From Acidimicrobiales bacterium (GTDB taxonomy: Bacteria > Actinomycetota > Acidimicrobiia > Acidimicrobiales > VFJN01), in contig JAUXRW010000004.1 of the NCBI GenBank assembly GCA_030681555.1, forward strand, positions 1 through 57,397: DNA of 57,397 nucleotides, read 5' to 3'. This document shows, one piece after another, positions 42,048-50,935 of the stretch (position 1 is the first letter of the stretch; each line of letters opens with the position of its first letter). The position numbers and the translations under genes are program-made. The notes under the pieces are model-generated. The model searched no databases and had not been told where the DNA came from. It was given only the letters and a program-made list of their open reading frames with translations.

Positions 42048-42472
42048 CCGCGCCCGACAGCATCGATCTGGCCCCGAACGCCGCCCGCTTCCCCCCCGGC
42101 CCCGCTCGAGATCGTCGAGCGGTGGTCCACGTTCCCGCACTGGGACCGGATCTACTTCCCGAACGTCGTCGCGCTGGAGGAGATCCGCACCGACTACGCC
42201 CGCATGCGGCTCCCCTTCCGCCCCGACCTCGAGCAGCCGGCAGGCTGGTGCACGGCGGCGCCATCAGCACCCTCGTCGACACCGTCGTCGTGCCCGCCGT
42301 CGGCCAGGCCTACGACATCGGGTGGGCCTACGTCACGATCCAGATGGATGTGCGCTTCCGCACCGCGATCGTGGGGCAGGACGCCGTGGCCGAGGGATGG
42401 GTCGAGCAGCGCAGCCGGGCGATCCTCTTCTGCCGGGCCGAGGTGCGAGCCGCCGACGGCACACTCGTCTAA
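42044..42472 (+). pseudogene. PaaI-type hotdog thioesterase with two compensating frameshifts
   Basis: The C-terminal half is a good hotdog domain (LVHGGAISTLVDTVVVPAVG, YVTIQMDVRFRTAIVGQDAV, SRAILFCRAEVRAADGTLV), with the conserved HGGAI...D. The N-terminal residues are in the same frame. The middle is not: between about 42099 and 42243 the sensible translation (APLEIVERWSTFPHWDRIYF, LEEIRTDYARMRLPFRPDLE) is in another frame. One base is gained after a run of seven C and one is lost near 42243. No stop results, so a 142-residue product with a scrambled core could still be made. The C-terminus is slightly short. TTGA overlaps the propeller gene. Confidence 0.65.
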
Positions 42473-42535
42473 ACACCGTCCGCCCGCCCCGCTAGCCGCG
42501 TCGTGGCGCTGCCCATGCTGGCCTACCCTCCGGCG

Positions 42536-44035
42536 ATGGGCCGAGCACACACCGTCGCAGCCCTGCTCCTGTCCGTCACGCTGACCTCCACGGCGTGCTC
42601 CGACGACGACGCGGCCGAGGAGGAGCGGCCCGCCCAGTCGGCCACGAGCACCACGGTGGGAGCGGGCACCGCGCCGGCCACGGAGGGGCCCAACGGCTTC
42701 CGGCCCGAGCCGGCCGAGTGGGAGGGCTGCGGTCCGGTGGAATGCGCCAGCGTGGAGGTGCCAGTCGACTACGACGATCCCGCCGGGGCCGCCATCGAGC
42801 TCTTCGTGGCGCGGGCACCCGCCACCGGCGTGCGGGTGGGGTCGCTCTTCTACAACCCCGGCGGCCCCGGCGCGAGCGCGGCCGAGGCCGCAGCCGTGCT
42901 GCCTCTCCTGCTGCCGGACTCCATCGGCGAGCACTTCGACATCGTCGGCGTCGACCCTCGGGGCGCCGCGGGCAGCGCACCCCTCGACTGCGGAGCGGAT
43001 CACACCAAGCTCTACGGCCTCGACCCGTCGGTCGAAGATGCCGCCGACCGCACCGCCCTGCTCGACGGGAGCGAGGCCTACGCCGCCGGCTGCCAGCAGC
43101 GCTCCGCCGACCTCCTGCCCCACGTAGGCACCCGCGATGCCGCTCGCGACCTCGACGCCGTCCGGGCGGCCATGGGCGATGCGCAGCTCAGCTACCTCGG
43201 ATCGAGCTACGGCACGGCCATCGGGCAGGTGTACGCCGAGCTCTTCCCCGCACGGGTCCGGGCGATGGTGCTCGACGCCGTCCTGGAGCTCGGGCCCACC
43301 GGGCTCGAGCTGGCCGCCACGCAGGCCAAGGGCTTCGAGACGGCGCTGGCCTCGTACGTCGACGACTGCGACGAGCGCTCCTCGTGCCCGCGCCCTGACG
43401 CGCTGGCTGCGGTAGAGGAGGTCATCGCGCTGGCCGAGCGCCCGGGGGGCATCCCGGCTGGCGATGCCGACCGTCCCGCCGGCCCCGGCGAGGCGAGCAC
43501 CGGGATCGCCAACGCCCTGTACACCGAGGCCAGGTGGTCGGCGCTCGACGAGGCCGTCGGGTCGGCGCTCGACGGCGACGGCTCCGGGATCGTCGCCCTC
43601 GCCGACGAGTACCTGTCCATCGGCGACTTCGAGCTGTACTTCGCCGTCAACTGCCTCGACTTCGCCTGGCCGACGGGCGACCCGGACGCGTTCCTGGCCG
43701 CCGGGAAGGCAGCGGCCGAGGCGTCTCCGCACTTCGGCGAGCCGATCGTCACCGACTACGTGCGTTGCGCCTACTGGCCGGTCGCGCCCGAGCCCCTCAC
43801 CTCCACCACCGCGCCGGGCACCCCGCCCATCCTGGTGATCTCCACCACGGGCGATCCGGCCACCCCCTACGAGCAGGGCGTCGCGGTGGCCGACCGGCTC
43901 GAGAGCGGCGTGCTCGTGACCCACGAGGGCGACGGCCACGGCGTGGTCGGCGACGGCAACGCGTGCGTCGATGCGCTCGTGGCGTCCTACCTGCTCGACG
44001 GCGCAGCCCCGGAGGACGGCACCGTCTGCCGTTGA
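42536..44035 (+). CDS. Secreted lipoprotein alpha/beta hydrolase (TAP-like)
   Basis: 499 residues from ATG 42536. Lipobox LTSTAC in the signal peptide, then a Ser/Thr linker. Alpha/beta hydrolase landmarks: LFYNPGGPGASA (oxyanion region), DIVGVDPRGAAGSAPL, nucleophile elbow GSSYGT, and a C-terminal TAP-like part with PILVISTTGDPATPYEQGV (acid) and THEGDGHGV (His). It resembles actinobacterial tripeptidyl aminopeptidase-like and SlpD/E secreted hydrolases. The substrate is unknown. It is convergent with prfC, 7 bp apart. Confidence 0.85.
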   Translation: MGRAHTVAALLLSVTLTSTACSDDDAAEEERPAQSATSTTVGAGTAPATEGPNGFRPEPAEWEGCGPVECASVEVPVDYDDPAGAAIELFVARAPATGVRVGSLFYNPGGPGASAAEAAAVLPLLLPDSIGEHFDIVGVDPRGAAGSAPLDCGADHTKLYGLDPSVEDAADRTALLDGSEAYAAGCQQRSADLLPHVGTRDAARDLDAVRAAMGDAQLSYLGSSYGTAIGQVYAELFPARVRAMVLDAVLELGPTGLELAATQAKGFETALASYVDDCDERSSCPRPDALAAVEEVIALAERPGGIPAGDADRPAGPGEASTGIANALYTEARWSALDEAVGSALDGDGSGIVALADEYLSIGDFELYFAVNCLDFAWPTGDPDAFLAAGKAAAEASPHFGEPIVTDYVRCAYWPVAPEPLTSTTAPGTPPILVISTTGDPATPYEQGVAVADRLESGVLVTHEGDGHGVVGDGNACVDALVASYLLDGAAPEDGTVCR

Positions 44036-44042
44036 GTCAGAG

Positions 44043-45626
44043 TCAGCCCGCGGTGCCCTCGGCCACCAGGCGCTCCAGCACGAGCCCGGGGTGCTCCCCC
44101 TCCACGCGGGCGAGCCAGTAGGGGCTCTCGAACAGCGCGTACCGGGTGCCCTCCGCCCGGGCGTAGACGGCCACGCCGTGCATCGAGCGCAGCGCCGGCG
44201 TGGACGCCTCGTCCGTGCGCCGCGCCACGCGCCAGGTGGTGGGGGACAGCTCCGTCGGCGCGCCGAACTCGTGCTCCAGCCGGTGGCTGGCCACCTCGAA
44301 CTGCATCGGCCCGACGGCGGCGAGCAGCGGCGCCTGGTCGCCGAGGTCCTGATCGCGGAGCACCTGCACCACGCCCTCCTCGTCGAGCTGGGCGATGCCC
44401 CGCCGGAACTGCTTGAAGCGACCGGTGTCGCGCACGCGGGCGACCACGAAGTGCTCCGGCGCGAACTCCGGCAGCCGCGGGAACTCCACCGGCGGGTCGA
44501 CGTAGAGCGCATCGCCGACCGTGACGCCGGTGGCGTTGACCAGCCCGATCACATCGCCGGGCCATGCCTCCTCGATCGTGTCGCGCTCCTGACCGAACAC
44601 GGAGTGGGCGTACTTGGTGGCGAACGGCTTGCCGCTCGGCCCGTGCTCGACGACCATGCCGCGCTCGAACCGGCCCGAGCACACCCGTACGAAGGCGATC
44701 CGGTCACGGTGCGAGGGATCCATGTTGGCCTGAACCTTGAACACGAAGGCCGAGAACGGCGCGTCGAGCGGCCGGGGCAACCCGGCGATGTCGTCGCGCG
44801 GCAACGGCGAGGGGGCCAGGTCGACCACGGCGTCGAGCAGCAGCCGAACGCCGAAGTTCGTGAGGGCGGAGCCGAAGAACACCGGCGTCACCTCACCCTT
44901 GCGGAAGCGCTCCGGGTCGGCGTGAGCGCCGACCTCGTCGAGCAGCGCCAGCTCGTCGGTAGCGGCGGCCCATGCCTCGCCCTCCTCGGCCGCCGCCTCG
45001 TCGAACGTGCGCACCTTCTCGCCGGCCTCGGTGGCGCCCCGTGCGGTGCGCGTGAACCGGACGTAGGTGCTCGTGCCCCGGTCGACCACGCCCCGGAAGT
45101 CGCCCGGGATCCCCACGGGCCATGTCACCGGCGTCGGCACGATGTCGAGCTGCGCCTCGATCTGGTCAAGCAGCTCCAGCGGATCGCGACCCGGCCGGTC
45201 CCACTTGTTGATGAACGTAAGCAGGGGGAGGTTGCGCTCGCGGCACACCTCGAACAGCTTCAGCGTCTGTGGCTCGATGCCCTTGGCCGCGTCGAGCACC
45301 ATCACCGCCGCGTCCGCAGCGGCCAGCACCCGGTAGGTGTCCTCCGAGAAGTCCCGGTGGCCGGGGGTGTCGAGCAGGTTCAGCACCGAGTCGCGGTACG
45401 GGAACTGCAGCACGGTCGAGGTGATCGAGATGCCGCGCTTCTGCTCCATCTCCATCCAATCGGAGGTCACCCGCCGACGCTCGCCGCGGGCCTTCACCGC
45501 CCCGGCGGACTGCAGGGCGCCGCCGTAGAGCAGGAACTTCTCGGTGAGCGTGGTCTTCCCTGCGTCGGGATGGCTGATGATGGCGAACGTGCGGCGGCGC
45601 GCCGCCTCCTCGGAGGGCGGGCGCAT
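44043..45626 (-). CDS. prfC: Peptide chain release factor 3
   Basis: 527 residues, full length for RF3. GTPase motifs: G1 SHPDAGKTT (18-26), G2 region RGISITST, G3 DTPGHRDF, G4 NKWDRPGRDP. RF3-specific blocks: SDWMEMEQKRGIS, FFGSALTNFGVRLLLDAVV, PSHRDRIAFVRVCSGRFERG, LLAAVGPMQFEV. RF3 is a GTPase that recycles RF1/RF2 after peptide release. The distribution of prfC in actinobacteria is patchy. Confidence 0.92.
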   Translation of the reverse strand: MRPPSEEAARRRTFAIISHPDAGKTTLTEKFLLYGGALQSAGAVKARGERRRVTSDWMEMEQKRGISITSTVLQFPYRDSVLNLLDTPGHRDFSEDTYRVLAAADAAVMVLDAAKGIEPQTLKLFEVCRERNLPLLTFINKWDRPGRDPLELLDQIEAQLDIVPTPVTWPVGIPGDFRGVVDRGTSTYVRFTRTARGATEAGEKVRTFDEAAAEEGEAWAAATDELALLDEVGAHADPERFRKGEVTPVFFGSALTNFGVRLLLDAVVDLAPSPLPRDDIAGLPRPLDAPFSAFVFKVQANMDPSHRDRIAFVRVCSGRFERGMVVEHGPSGKPFATKYAHSVFGQERDTIEEAWPGDVIGLVNATGVTVGDALYVDPPVEFPRLPEFAPEHFVVARVRDTGRFKQFRRGIAQLDEEGVVQVLRDQDLGDQAPLLAAVGPMQFEVASHRLEHEFGAPTELSPTTWRVARRTDEASTPALRSMHGVAVYARAEGTRYALFESPYWLARVEGEHPGLVLERLVAEGTAG

Positions 45627-45861
45627 TGATCAGGTGCGCGCGGAGAACGCGACGTCGATTGCGGGGATCGCTCTGATGTGGGCGCCGGCCGGCTCGGAGG
45701 AGAGCACCTTGCGAGGCTACCGGTGGCCGGGGGCCTCCACGCTCGTGCCCTCCGGCAACGTGGCTGGGGCGCGAGCGGCATCGGGGCTACCATCTCGCAC
45801 CCCGACCGGTGGGCGCCCGGTCCAGGTCGGTGGGCAACATCCGAGGTCCGCCTGCACTCCC

Positions 45862-46374
45862 ATGGCCCAGTCTCCGCTCCCCCCTGACGGAAGTCCCCCG
45901 CCCCCGCCGTCGCCCGGGTCACTCGCCTCGCGACTGCAGGCCCGCTTCGAGCGGCTCGATGCCGGCGATCCCGCGCCTGCGCAGGTGGATCCCACCCGCT
46001 CCAGCCGCCCGGAGCCCGCTGTCGCCACCCCCAGCAAGACGCAGGAGGAGATCGACGAGCTCAACCAGCAGATGAGCGTGCTGCGGCACCAGCTGGACGC
46101 GGCGTTCGACGACCTGGAGCTCCGCCTCGAGGCCGTCGAGACACGGGCCAGCGTGGCCGAAGCTCGGGCCAGCGTCGCCGAGGCCCGGGCCAGCGTCGCC
46201 GAGACGCGCGCCCACGACGCCGAGACCCACGCGTCCGACGCGCACGGGCGCATCGACGAAGCCCTCCAGCTGATCGAGCGCCTCCTGCCCCAGCCCCAGC
46301 CGGCCCCGCCGAGCAACCCCGCCGCGCCCACCAACCTCCGCAGCGCCCTAGACCGCATCCGCGACCTCCGCTGA
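45862..46374 (+). CDS. Coiled-coil protein with heptad repeats
   Basis: 170 residues from ATG 45862. Pro-rich N-terminus, a segment starting SRLQARFERLDAGDP, then a coiled coil (about 60-145) containing near-identical 7-residue repeats ARASVAE/TRASVAE in tandem (about 94-121), encoded by a 21-bp repeat. The tail is Pro-rich and ends LRSALDRIRDLR. No signal peptide or helix anchor is seen. A trimeric or dimeric coiled coil is likely; the function is unknown. The 235 bp upstream, shared with divergent prfC, hold no other gene. Confidence 0.6.
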   Translation: MAQSPLPPDGSPPPPPSPGSLASRLQARFERLDAGDPAPAQVDPTRSSRPEPAVATPSKTQEEIDELNQQMSVLRHQLDAAFDDLELRLEAVETRASVAEARASVAEARASVAETRAHDAETHASDAHGRIDEALQLIERLLPQPQPAPPSNPAAPTNLRSALDRIRDLR

Positions 46375-46419
46375 CGCAGGACTGAGCAGGCCAGGTGCCG
46401 CTGGGGGTAGCAAGGGGGG

Positions 46420-46461
46420 TGTGGGGGCACCCACAGATGCACCGCAGGGGGCTCCGCCCCC
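46420..46461. terminator. Paired hairpins between convergent genes
   Basis: Two adjacent hairpins lie in the 154-bp gap between convergent genes: TGTGGG-ggca-CCCACA (46420-46435) and GGGGGC-tcc-GCCCCC (46447-46461). Neither has a T-tract, but compact GC hairpins in this position are a common form of bidirectional terminator in GC-rich actinobacteria. Confidence 0.4.
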
Positions 46462-46528
46462 GAGGATGCAGCGGCGCCGCAGGCGCCACCGCCGAGGCTC
46501 GGTCGAGAAGCTCCGCTTCGAGACCGAA

Positions 46529-47713
46529 TCAGACGAACGTCGGCGCGATCCCGAGGGAGTCGTAGACGGCGGTGACGAGGGTGCGGGTGCGGGGGTCGCC
46601 CGAGAGGTTCTGCATCATGCGGTTCATGACGTAGCCGAACCCGATGCCGTGCTCGGGGTCGGTGAACCCCAAGGAGCCGCCGGCGCCACCGTGGCCGATG
46701 GCCTTCGCCCCGCCGTAGGGCGCGAACGGTGACGCGGTCCAGAACCCGAGGCCCACGGTGGTCTCCATCATCAGCACCTTGTCGGCGCCGGAGGTCTGCG
46801 TCTCGGAGGCGGCGGCGACCTGCGCAGGCGTGAGGATCGGTTCGGCCGGGCCGCCCTCTACCGTGCCGGTGAGGCCGGCGTAGAAGCGGGCGAGGGAGCG
46901 GGCGTTGGTGACGCCGTTGGCGGCGGGGATCTCGGCGGCGCGAACCTCGGGCCGGTTCCACACCCCGTCCACCTCATCGAACACGTTCGAGGGTGCGCTG
47001 AGCGCCTTGCCGAGGAGCGTGTCGGGGCCCATGAACTGCTCGATGAGCGCGGCGATGTTCGCGTCCTTCGGCTTCGAGAACGTCACCAGCGGCGCCACGC
47101 GGTGCTGCTGCTCGTCGGGGAGGCCGATCCAGAACTCGAGGCCGAGCGGCCCGGCGATCTCGTCGGCGAAGAAGGTGCCGAGGCTCTTCCCGGTGATCCG
47201 CCGCACGACCTCGCCGACGAGCCAGCCGTAGGTGGTGGCGTGGTACCCGTGGGCCGTGCCCGGCTCCCAGACCGGTGCCTGGACCTCGAGGGCCCGGATG
47301 ACGGGATCCCACTCGAGCATCTCCTCGAAGGTGACCTTCGCGTCGACGTAGGGGAGGCCGGCCTTGTGGCAGAGCAGCCACCGCACGGGGATCTCGCCCT
47401 TCCCGGCCGCCTTGAACTCGGGCCAGTACGTGGCCACCGGGGCGTCCATGTCGAGGTCGCCGCGCTGGGCCAGCAGGTTGGCGCAGGCCGCCGTCGCACC
47501 CTTGGTGCTCGAGAACACGAGCTGGAGCGTGTCGTCCGTGTACGGAGCGCCCGTGGCGCGATCCGCCACCCCTCCCCAGAGGTCGACCACCTTCCTGCCG
47601 CCGACGTAGACGGCGGCGGCGGCGCCGATCTCGCCGTGGTCCGCGAAGTTCTGCTCGAAGGCGTCCGCCACGGCCTGGAAGCCGACGTCGACGCTGCCAC
47701 CGATCTCGGTCAC
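46529..47713 (-). CDS. Serine hydrolase, beta-lactamase/EstB family
   Basis: 394 residues from GTG 47713, seven bases after AGGAGG. Class C beta-lactamase-like fold: catalytic SXXK as SSTKG (about residue 66), Tyr motif in AHGYHATTYGWLVGEV, and a C-terminal KAIGHGGAGGSLGF replacing the KTG box with HGG, typical of EstB-type esterases rather than beta-lactamases. No signal peptide is seen, so it is cytoplasmic. Probably a carboxylesterase; the substrate is unknown. Confidence 0.85.
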   Translation of the reverse strand: MTEIGGSVDVGFQAVADAFEQNFADHGEIGAAAAVYVGGRKVVDLWGGVADRATGAPYTDDTLQLVFSSTKGATAACANLLAQRGDLDMDAPVATYWPEFKAAGKGEIPVRWLLCHKAGLPYVDAKVTFEEMLEWDPVIRALEVQAPVWEPGTAHGYHATTYGWLVGEVVRRITGKSLGTFFADEIAGPLGLEFWIGLPDEQQHRVAPLVTFSKPKDANIAALIEQFMGPDTLLGKALSAPSNVFDEVDGVWNRPEVRAAEIPAANGVTNARSLARFYAGLTGTVEGGPAEPILTPAQVAAASETQTSGADKVLMMETTVGLGFWTASPFAPYGGAKAIGHGGAGGSLGFTDPEHGIGFGYVMNRMMQNLSGDPRTRTLVTAVYDSLGIAPTFV

Positions 47714-47803
47714 ACCCGTCCCTCCTGCGTTGCGTGCGGTGCCCGGACCAGGCTGCCATGCCGACCCCGCTGGTTGCACGCTGCGTGTAAGGAGCGCGAC
47801 AGG

Positions 47804-48649
47804 TCAGGTGGCGAGCACCGGCCCGCGCCGCCGGGCGACGGCGACGGCCTCCTGGACGGCGAGCACGATGAAGAACCCCGCCACGGAGACCCCCGCCATG
47901 GTCGCCCCCGCGGCGGTCCCGTACTGGTAGCTCAGGACGAGGCCGACGACGACGGCCACCCAGCCGAGGGCTACGGCGACCACCATGCACAGCCACACCC
48001 GACGGACGAGCAGCGCAGCGGTCGCGGGCGGACCGACCAGCAGCCCGAAGACGAGCAGCGTCCCCACCGCTCGAAAGGAGGACACGATGGCGACGGCGAT
48101 CAGCGCGAGGAGGGCGAGGTGGGTGAGGCCCGGCCGGAGCCCCAGGCTGGCGGACTTCGCCTCGTTGAAGGAGAGGGCGAGGAAGGCTCGGTATCCCACG
48201 ACGCTCGCCGCCAGCACGACCACCGCGGCCAGGCCCTGGAGCCGCACGTCGGTCCAGGTGACCCCGAGGACGTCGCCGAACAGCAGGCTCTGGACGTCGG
48301 TGGTGAACGATCGGCTCTTCGACACGATGACGATGCCCAGCGCGAGCATCCCGACGAACAGGAGGCCCACCCCGGTGTCGTCTCCGAGTCGAGACCGGCG
48401 GTTGACGAGGGTGACGCCGCCGACCATGAGCGCCGCGCTGGCGAGCGCGCCGACGGTGACGTTGAACCCCCACAGGACGGCGAGCGCCATGCCCGGGATC
48501 ACGCCGTGGGCCAGCGCATCGCCCAGGAAGCTGAGCCCCCGGAGCACCACCCACGTCCCGATCACGGACGAGGCCAGCACTGCGAGCATCCCGGCCAGCA
48601 GCGCGCGCTGCATGAACTCGGGTTCGAACGGGTCGAGCAGCCAGGCCAT
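47804..48649 (-). CDS. znuB: Zinc/manganese ABC-transporter permease
   Basis: 281 residues, eight to nine helices, ABC-3 family. Family motifs: VVLRGLSFLGDALAHGVIPG, LLFGDVLGVTWTDV, FNEAKSASLGLRPGLTHLAL, SSFRAVGTLLVFGLLVGPPA. It pairs with the substrate-binding gene 11 bp upstream on the same strand and with the ATPase encoded divergently. Zinc is inferred from the His-rich binding protein and the adjacent Fur/Zur gene. Confidence 0.88.
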   Translation of the reverse strand: MAWLLDPFEPEFMQRALLAGMLAVLASSVIGTWVVLRGLSFLGDALAHGVIPGMALAVLWGFNVTVGALASAALMVGGVTLVNRRSRLGDDTGVGLLFVGMLALGIVIVSKSRSFTTDVQSLLFGDVLGVTWTDVRLQGLAAVVVLAASVVGYRAFLALSFNEAKSASLGLRPGLTHLALLALIAVAIVSSFRAVGTLLVFGLLVGPPATAALLVRRVWLCMVVAVALGWVAVVVGLVLSYQYGTAAGATMAGVSVAGFFIVLAVQEAVAVARRRGPVLAT

Positions 48650-48660
48650 CGGATCCGTTC

Positions 48661-49668
48661 CTAGCCGCTGAGGGCGCTGGCGATGCGCTCGGCGTTCGTC
48701 CTCACCATCTCGACGTACGTGGCTGCGCCCGACCCAGGGGGGCCGAGGGACTCCGTGAACAGCTCGACGACCTCCACGGCGGCACCCTCTGCGGCGAGGG
48801 CGTCAGCCAGACGGGAGGGGGCTGACGTGTCGGCGAAGATCGCCGGCACGCCCGCCCTCGCGATGGCGGCCGCCAAGTCGTCCAGGTCGGCCGCGCTCGG
48901 CTCGGCGAGGGTGCTGCCCGCGGGCACGACCGTCCCGAGCACCTCGAAGCCGTAGCGCTCGGCGAAGTAGCCGAACACGTCGTGGTTCGTCACCAGCACC
49001 CGGCGCTCAGGCGGGATGCTCGCCAGCAGTGCCTCCACCTCGGCATCGAGGGTCTCCAGCTCCTGGCGGTACCGGTCGGCAGCGGCGTGGAAGGTAGGAC
49101 TGTCGAGCCCGGGCGCCTCGTCGGCCAGCTGCTCGGTCAGCGCCGCGACGATCGTCGCCATCCGGGCAGGGTCGGTGAAGACGTGCGGGTCGAGGTCCTC
49201 GCCCTCGTGGTCCTCGTGCTCGTCCTCGCTGGCGTGCTCGTCCTCGCTCGCGTGCTCGTCCTTCCCCGCGTGCTCGTCGTCGTGGCCGCCCGCAGCGAAC
49301 GAGAGCAGCTCGACCGCGTCCGTGGCGGTGACCACGGCGACCCCGTCGTCCTCGGCCGCGTCGATCGTGTCCGAGAGGCTCTTCTCGAAGCCGCTGCCGT
49401 TGACCACCAGCACGTCTGCCTCCCGCATCGCCTGCGCCTGCTGCGCAGAGGGCGCGAAGTCGTGGGGGTCGGCGTTGGGCGGCATGATCACCTCCACGTC
49501 GACGTGCTGGCCCACGAGGTTGCGGACCACGTCGCCGAGGATGTTGGTGCTGACGACGATGCGCGGCGTGCCGTCGCTGGTGCTTGCCCCATCGTCCCCG
49601 CAGGCGGCCAGGCCCCACGACCCCATCGCGAGTGCGACGGCGGCTGATCGAACGAGAACGGTTCTCAT
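48661..49668 (-). CDS. znuA: Zinc-binding lipoprotein of the ZnuA/TroA family
   Basis: 335 residues from ATG 49668. Lipobox LAACGD at the end of the signal peptide. Cluster A-I features: PPNADPHDFAPSAQQAQAM (first His), a long His/Asp/Glu-rich loop (about 128-165, repeated DEHASE) that gathers zinc, DPHVFTDPARM (second His), TNHDVFGYFAERYGFEVLG (third His), and IFADTSAPSRLADALAAE (Asp). The promoter is shared with divergent znuC and carries a Zur-box-like element. Confidence 0.88.
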   Translation of the reverse strand: MRTVLVRSAAVALAMGSWGLAACGDDGASTSDGTPRIVVSTNILGDVVRNLVGQHVDVEVIMPPNADPHDFAPSAQQAQAMREADVLVVNGSGFEKSLSDTIDAAEDDGVAVVTATDAVELLSFAAGGHDDEHAGKDEHASEDEHASEDEHEDHEGEDLDPHVFTDPARMATIVAALTEQLADEAPGLDSPTFHAAADRYRQELETLDAEVEALLASIPPERRVLVTNHDVFGYFAERYGFEVLGTVVPAGSTLAEPSAADLDDLAAAIARAGVPAIFADTSAPSRLADALAAEGAAVEVVELFTESLGPPGSGAATYVEMVRTNAERIASALSG

Positions 49669-49685
49669 GACCGAGACCATATGGA

Positions 49686-49707
49686 GTTCGGTTATCATTC
49701 GCAAATC
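49686..49707. promoter_or_regulatory. Zur-box-like site in the znu divergent promoter
   Basis: The minus-strand sequence TGCGAATGATAACCGAAC, an AT-rich island in GC-rich DNA, resembles the core of actinobacterial Zur boxes (AATGATAAC type). A -10-like TATGGT (minus, about 49676-49681) and TATCAT (plus, 49693-49698) flank or overlap it, so Zur bound here could shut off both directions. Confidence 0.45.
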
Positions 49708-49743
49708 ACGCTGACCCACGCTCCCGCCTCGCTCTCCCCGGCC

Positions 49744-50481
49744 GTGTCTGGCCGTGACGTCGTCCTGGCCCATGGCGCGCACGAGGTGCTCGCGGCGGCC
49801 ACGTTCGACGTGCCGATGGGTGCGGTCACCGCGCTGATCGGCCCGAACGGAGCCGGCAAGACGACGCTGCTGCACGCCATCGCCGGTCTGCTCCACCCTC
49901 GATCCGGTGCGCTCGACGTCCCGGCGCGGGCCCGCCGCGGCGGGGTGGCCTACGTGCTGCAGGTGACCGAGGTGAGCACCTCTCTTCCCCTGACCGTGCG
50001 CGAGACGGTGGCGATGGGTCGGTACGCCGCCACCGGCCTGGTCCGCCGGCTGCGGGCCGACGACCGCGCCTCCATCGAACGCGCCATGGAGGCCCTCGCC
50101 ATCACGGACCTCGCCCGCCGGCCCCTCCACGAGCTCTCGGGCGGCCAGCGCCAGCGTGCCTTCGTCGCCCAGGGGCTGGCGCAGGAGGCCGAGGTGCTGC
50201 TCCTCGACGAGCCGATCACCGGACTCGACCTCGTGTCGCGCCAGCACATCCTGGATACCATCGCCGCCGAGCGAGCGGCCGGGCATGCCATCGTCGTCTC
50301 CACCCACGACCTCGGCGACGCGTCGCAGGCCGACCACCTGCTCCTGCTGGCCGGACGGGTCGTGGCGAGCGGCCGCCCGGAGGCCGTGCTGACCGACGAG
50401 CACCTGGCCGACGCCTACGGCGGCCACCTGCTCGAGCTCGGCGGGCGCACGCTTATCATCGACGACCACGCGCACCACTGA
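49744..50481 (+). CDS. znuC: Zinc ABC-transporter ATPase
   Basis: About 245 residues from GTG 49744. An upstream ATG at 49681 is in frame, but that segment contains the Zur-box and -10 elements, so it is probably promoter. Walker A GPNGAGKTT, Q-loop VLQVTEVS, signature LSGGQRQR, Walker B VLLLDEPITGLDL, H-loop STHDLGDA. Its C-terminus is His-rich (IIDDHAHH). It is followed 19 bp later by the Fur-family gene. Confidence 0.88.
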   Translation: MSGRDVVLAHGAHEVLAAATFDVPMGAVTALIGPNGAGKTTLLHAIAGLLHPRSGALDVPARARRGGVAYVLQVTEVSTSLPLTVRETVAMGRYAATGLVRRLRADDRASIERAMEALAITDLARRPLHELSGGQRQRAFVAQGLAQEAEVLLLDEPITGLDLVSRQHILDTIAAERAAGHAIVVSTHDLGDASQADHLLLLAGRVVASGRPEAVLTDEHLADAYGGHLLELGGRTLIIDDHAHH

Positions 50482-50500
50482 TCCGAGCCCGCCCGCCGCC

Positions 50501-50935
50501 ATGACCGCCGACCTCCACGCCACCGCCAGCACCCGCCTGCGGGCCGACGGCCAGCGCTACACCCCCCGACGGCGGGCGCTCGTCGATCTGCTGGCCGACA
50601 GCGATCAGCCCCTCACGATCCCGCAGCTGCTGGAGCACCGGAAGGACCTGGCCCAGAGCTCCGCCTACCGCAACCTGGCGATCCTCGAGCGGGCTGGCGT
50701 CGTGCACCGGATCGTCACCACCGACGAGTTCTCGCGCTACGAGCTGGCCGAGGACCTCACCGAGCACCACCACCACCTCATCTGCTCGAGCTGCGGCGAC
50801 GTCACCGACTTCACCGTGCCGGCCGCTGTGGAGCACGACCTCGAGGCCGCCCTGTCGAAGGTGGCCAAGCGCAGCGGGTTCCGGGCCCGCAGCCACCGCC
50901 TCGACCTCGTCGGCACCTGCGCCACCTGCGAGTGA
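50501..50935 (+). CDS. zur: Fur-family regulator, probably Zur
   Basis: 144 residues. Winged helix N-terminus (RYTPRRRALVDLLADSDQPL, SSAYRNLAILERAGVVHRI) and a metal/dimer domain with HHHHLICSSCGDVTDF and a C-terminal CATCE, supplying the two CXXC pairs of the structural zinc site. It is located within the zinc transporter genes and next to a Zur-like operator, so zinc sensing is the likely function. GTGA couples it to the membrane-protein gene. Confidence 0.85.
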   Translation: MTADLHATASTRLRADGQRYTPRRRALVDLLADSDQPLTIPQLLEHRKDLAQSSAYRNLAILERAGVVHRIVTTDEFSRYELAEDLTEHHHHLICSSCGDVTDFTVPAAVEHDLEAALSKVAKRSGFRARSHRLDLVGTCATCE

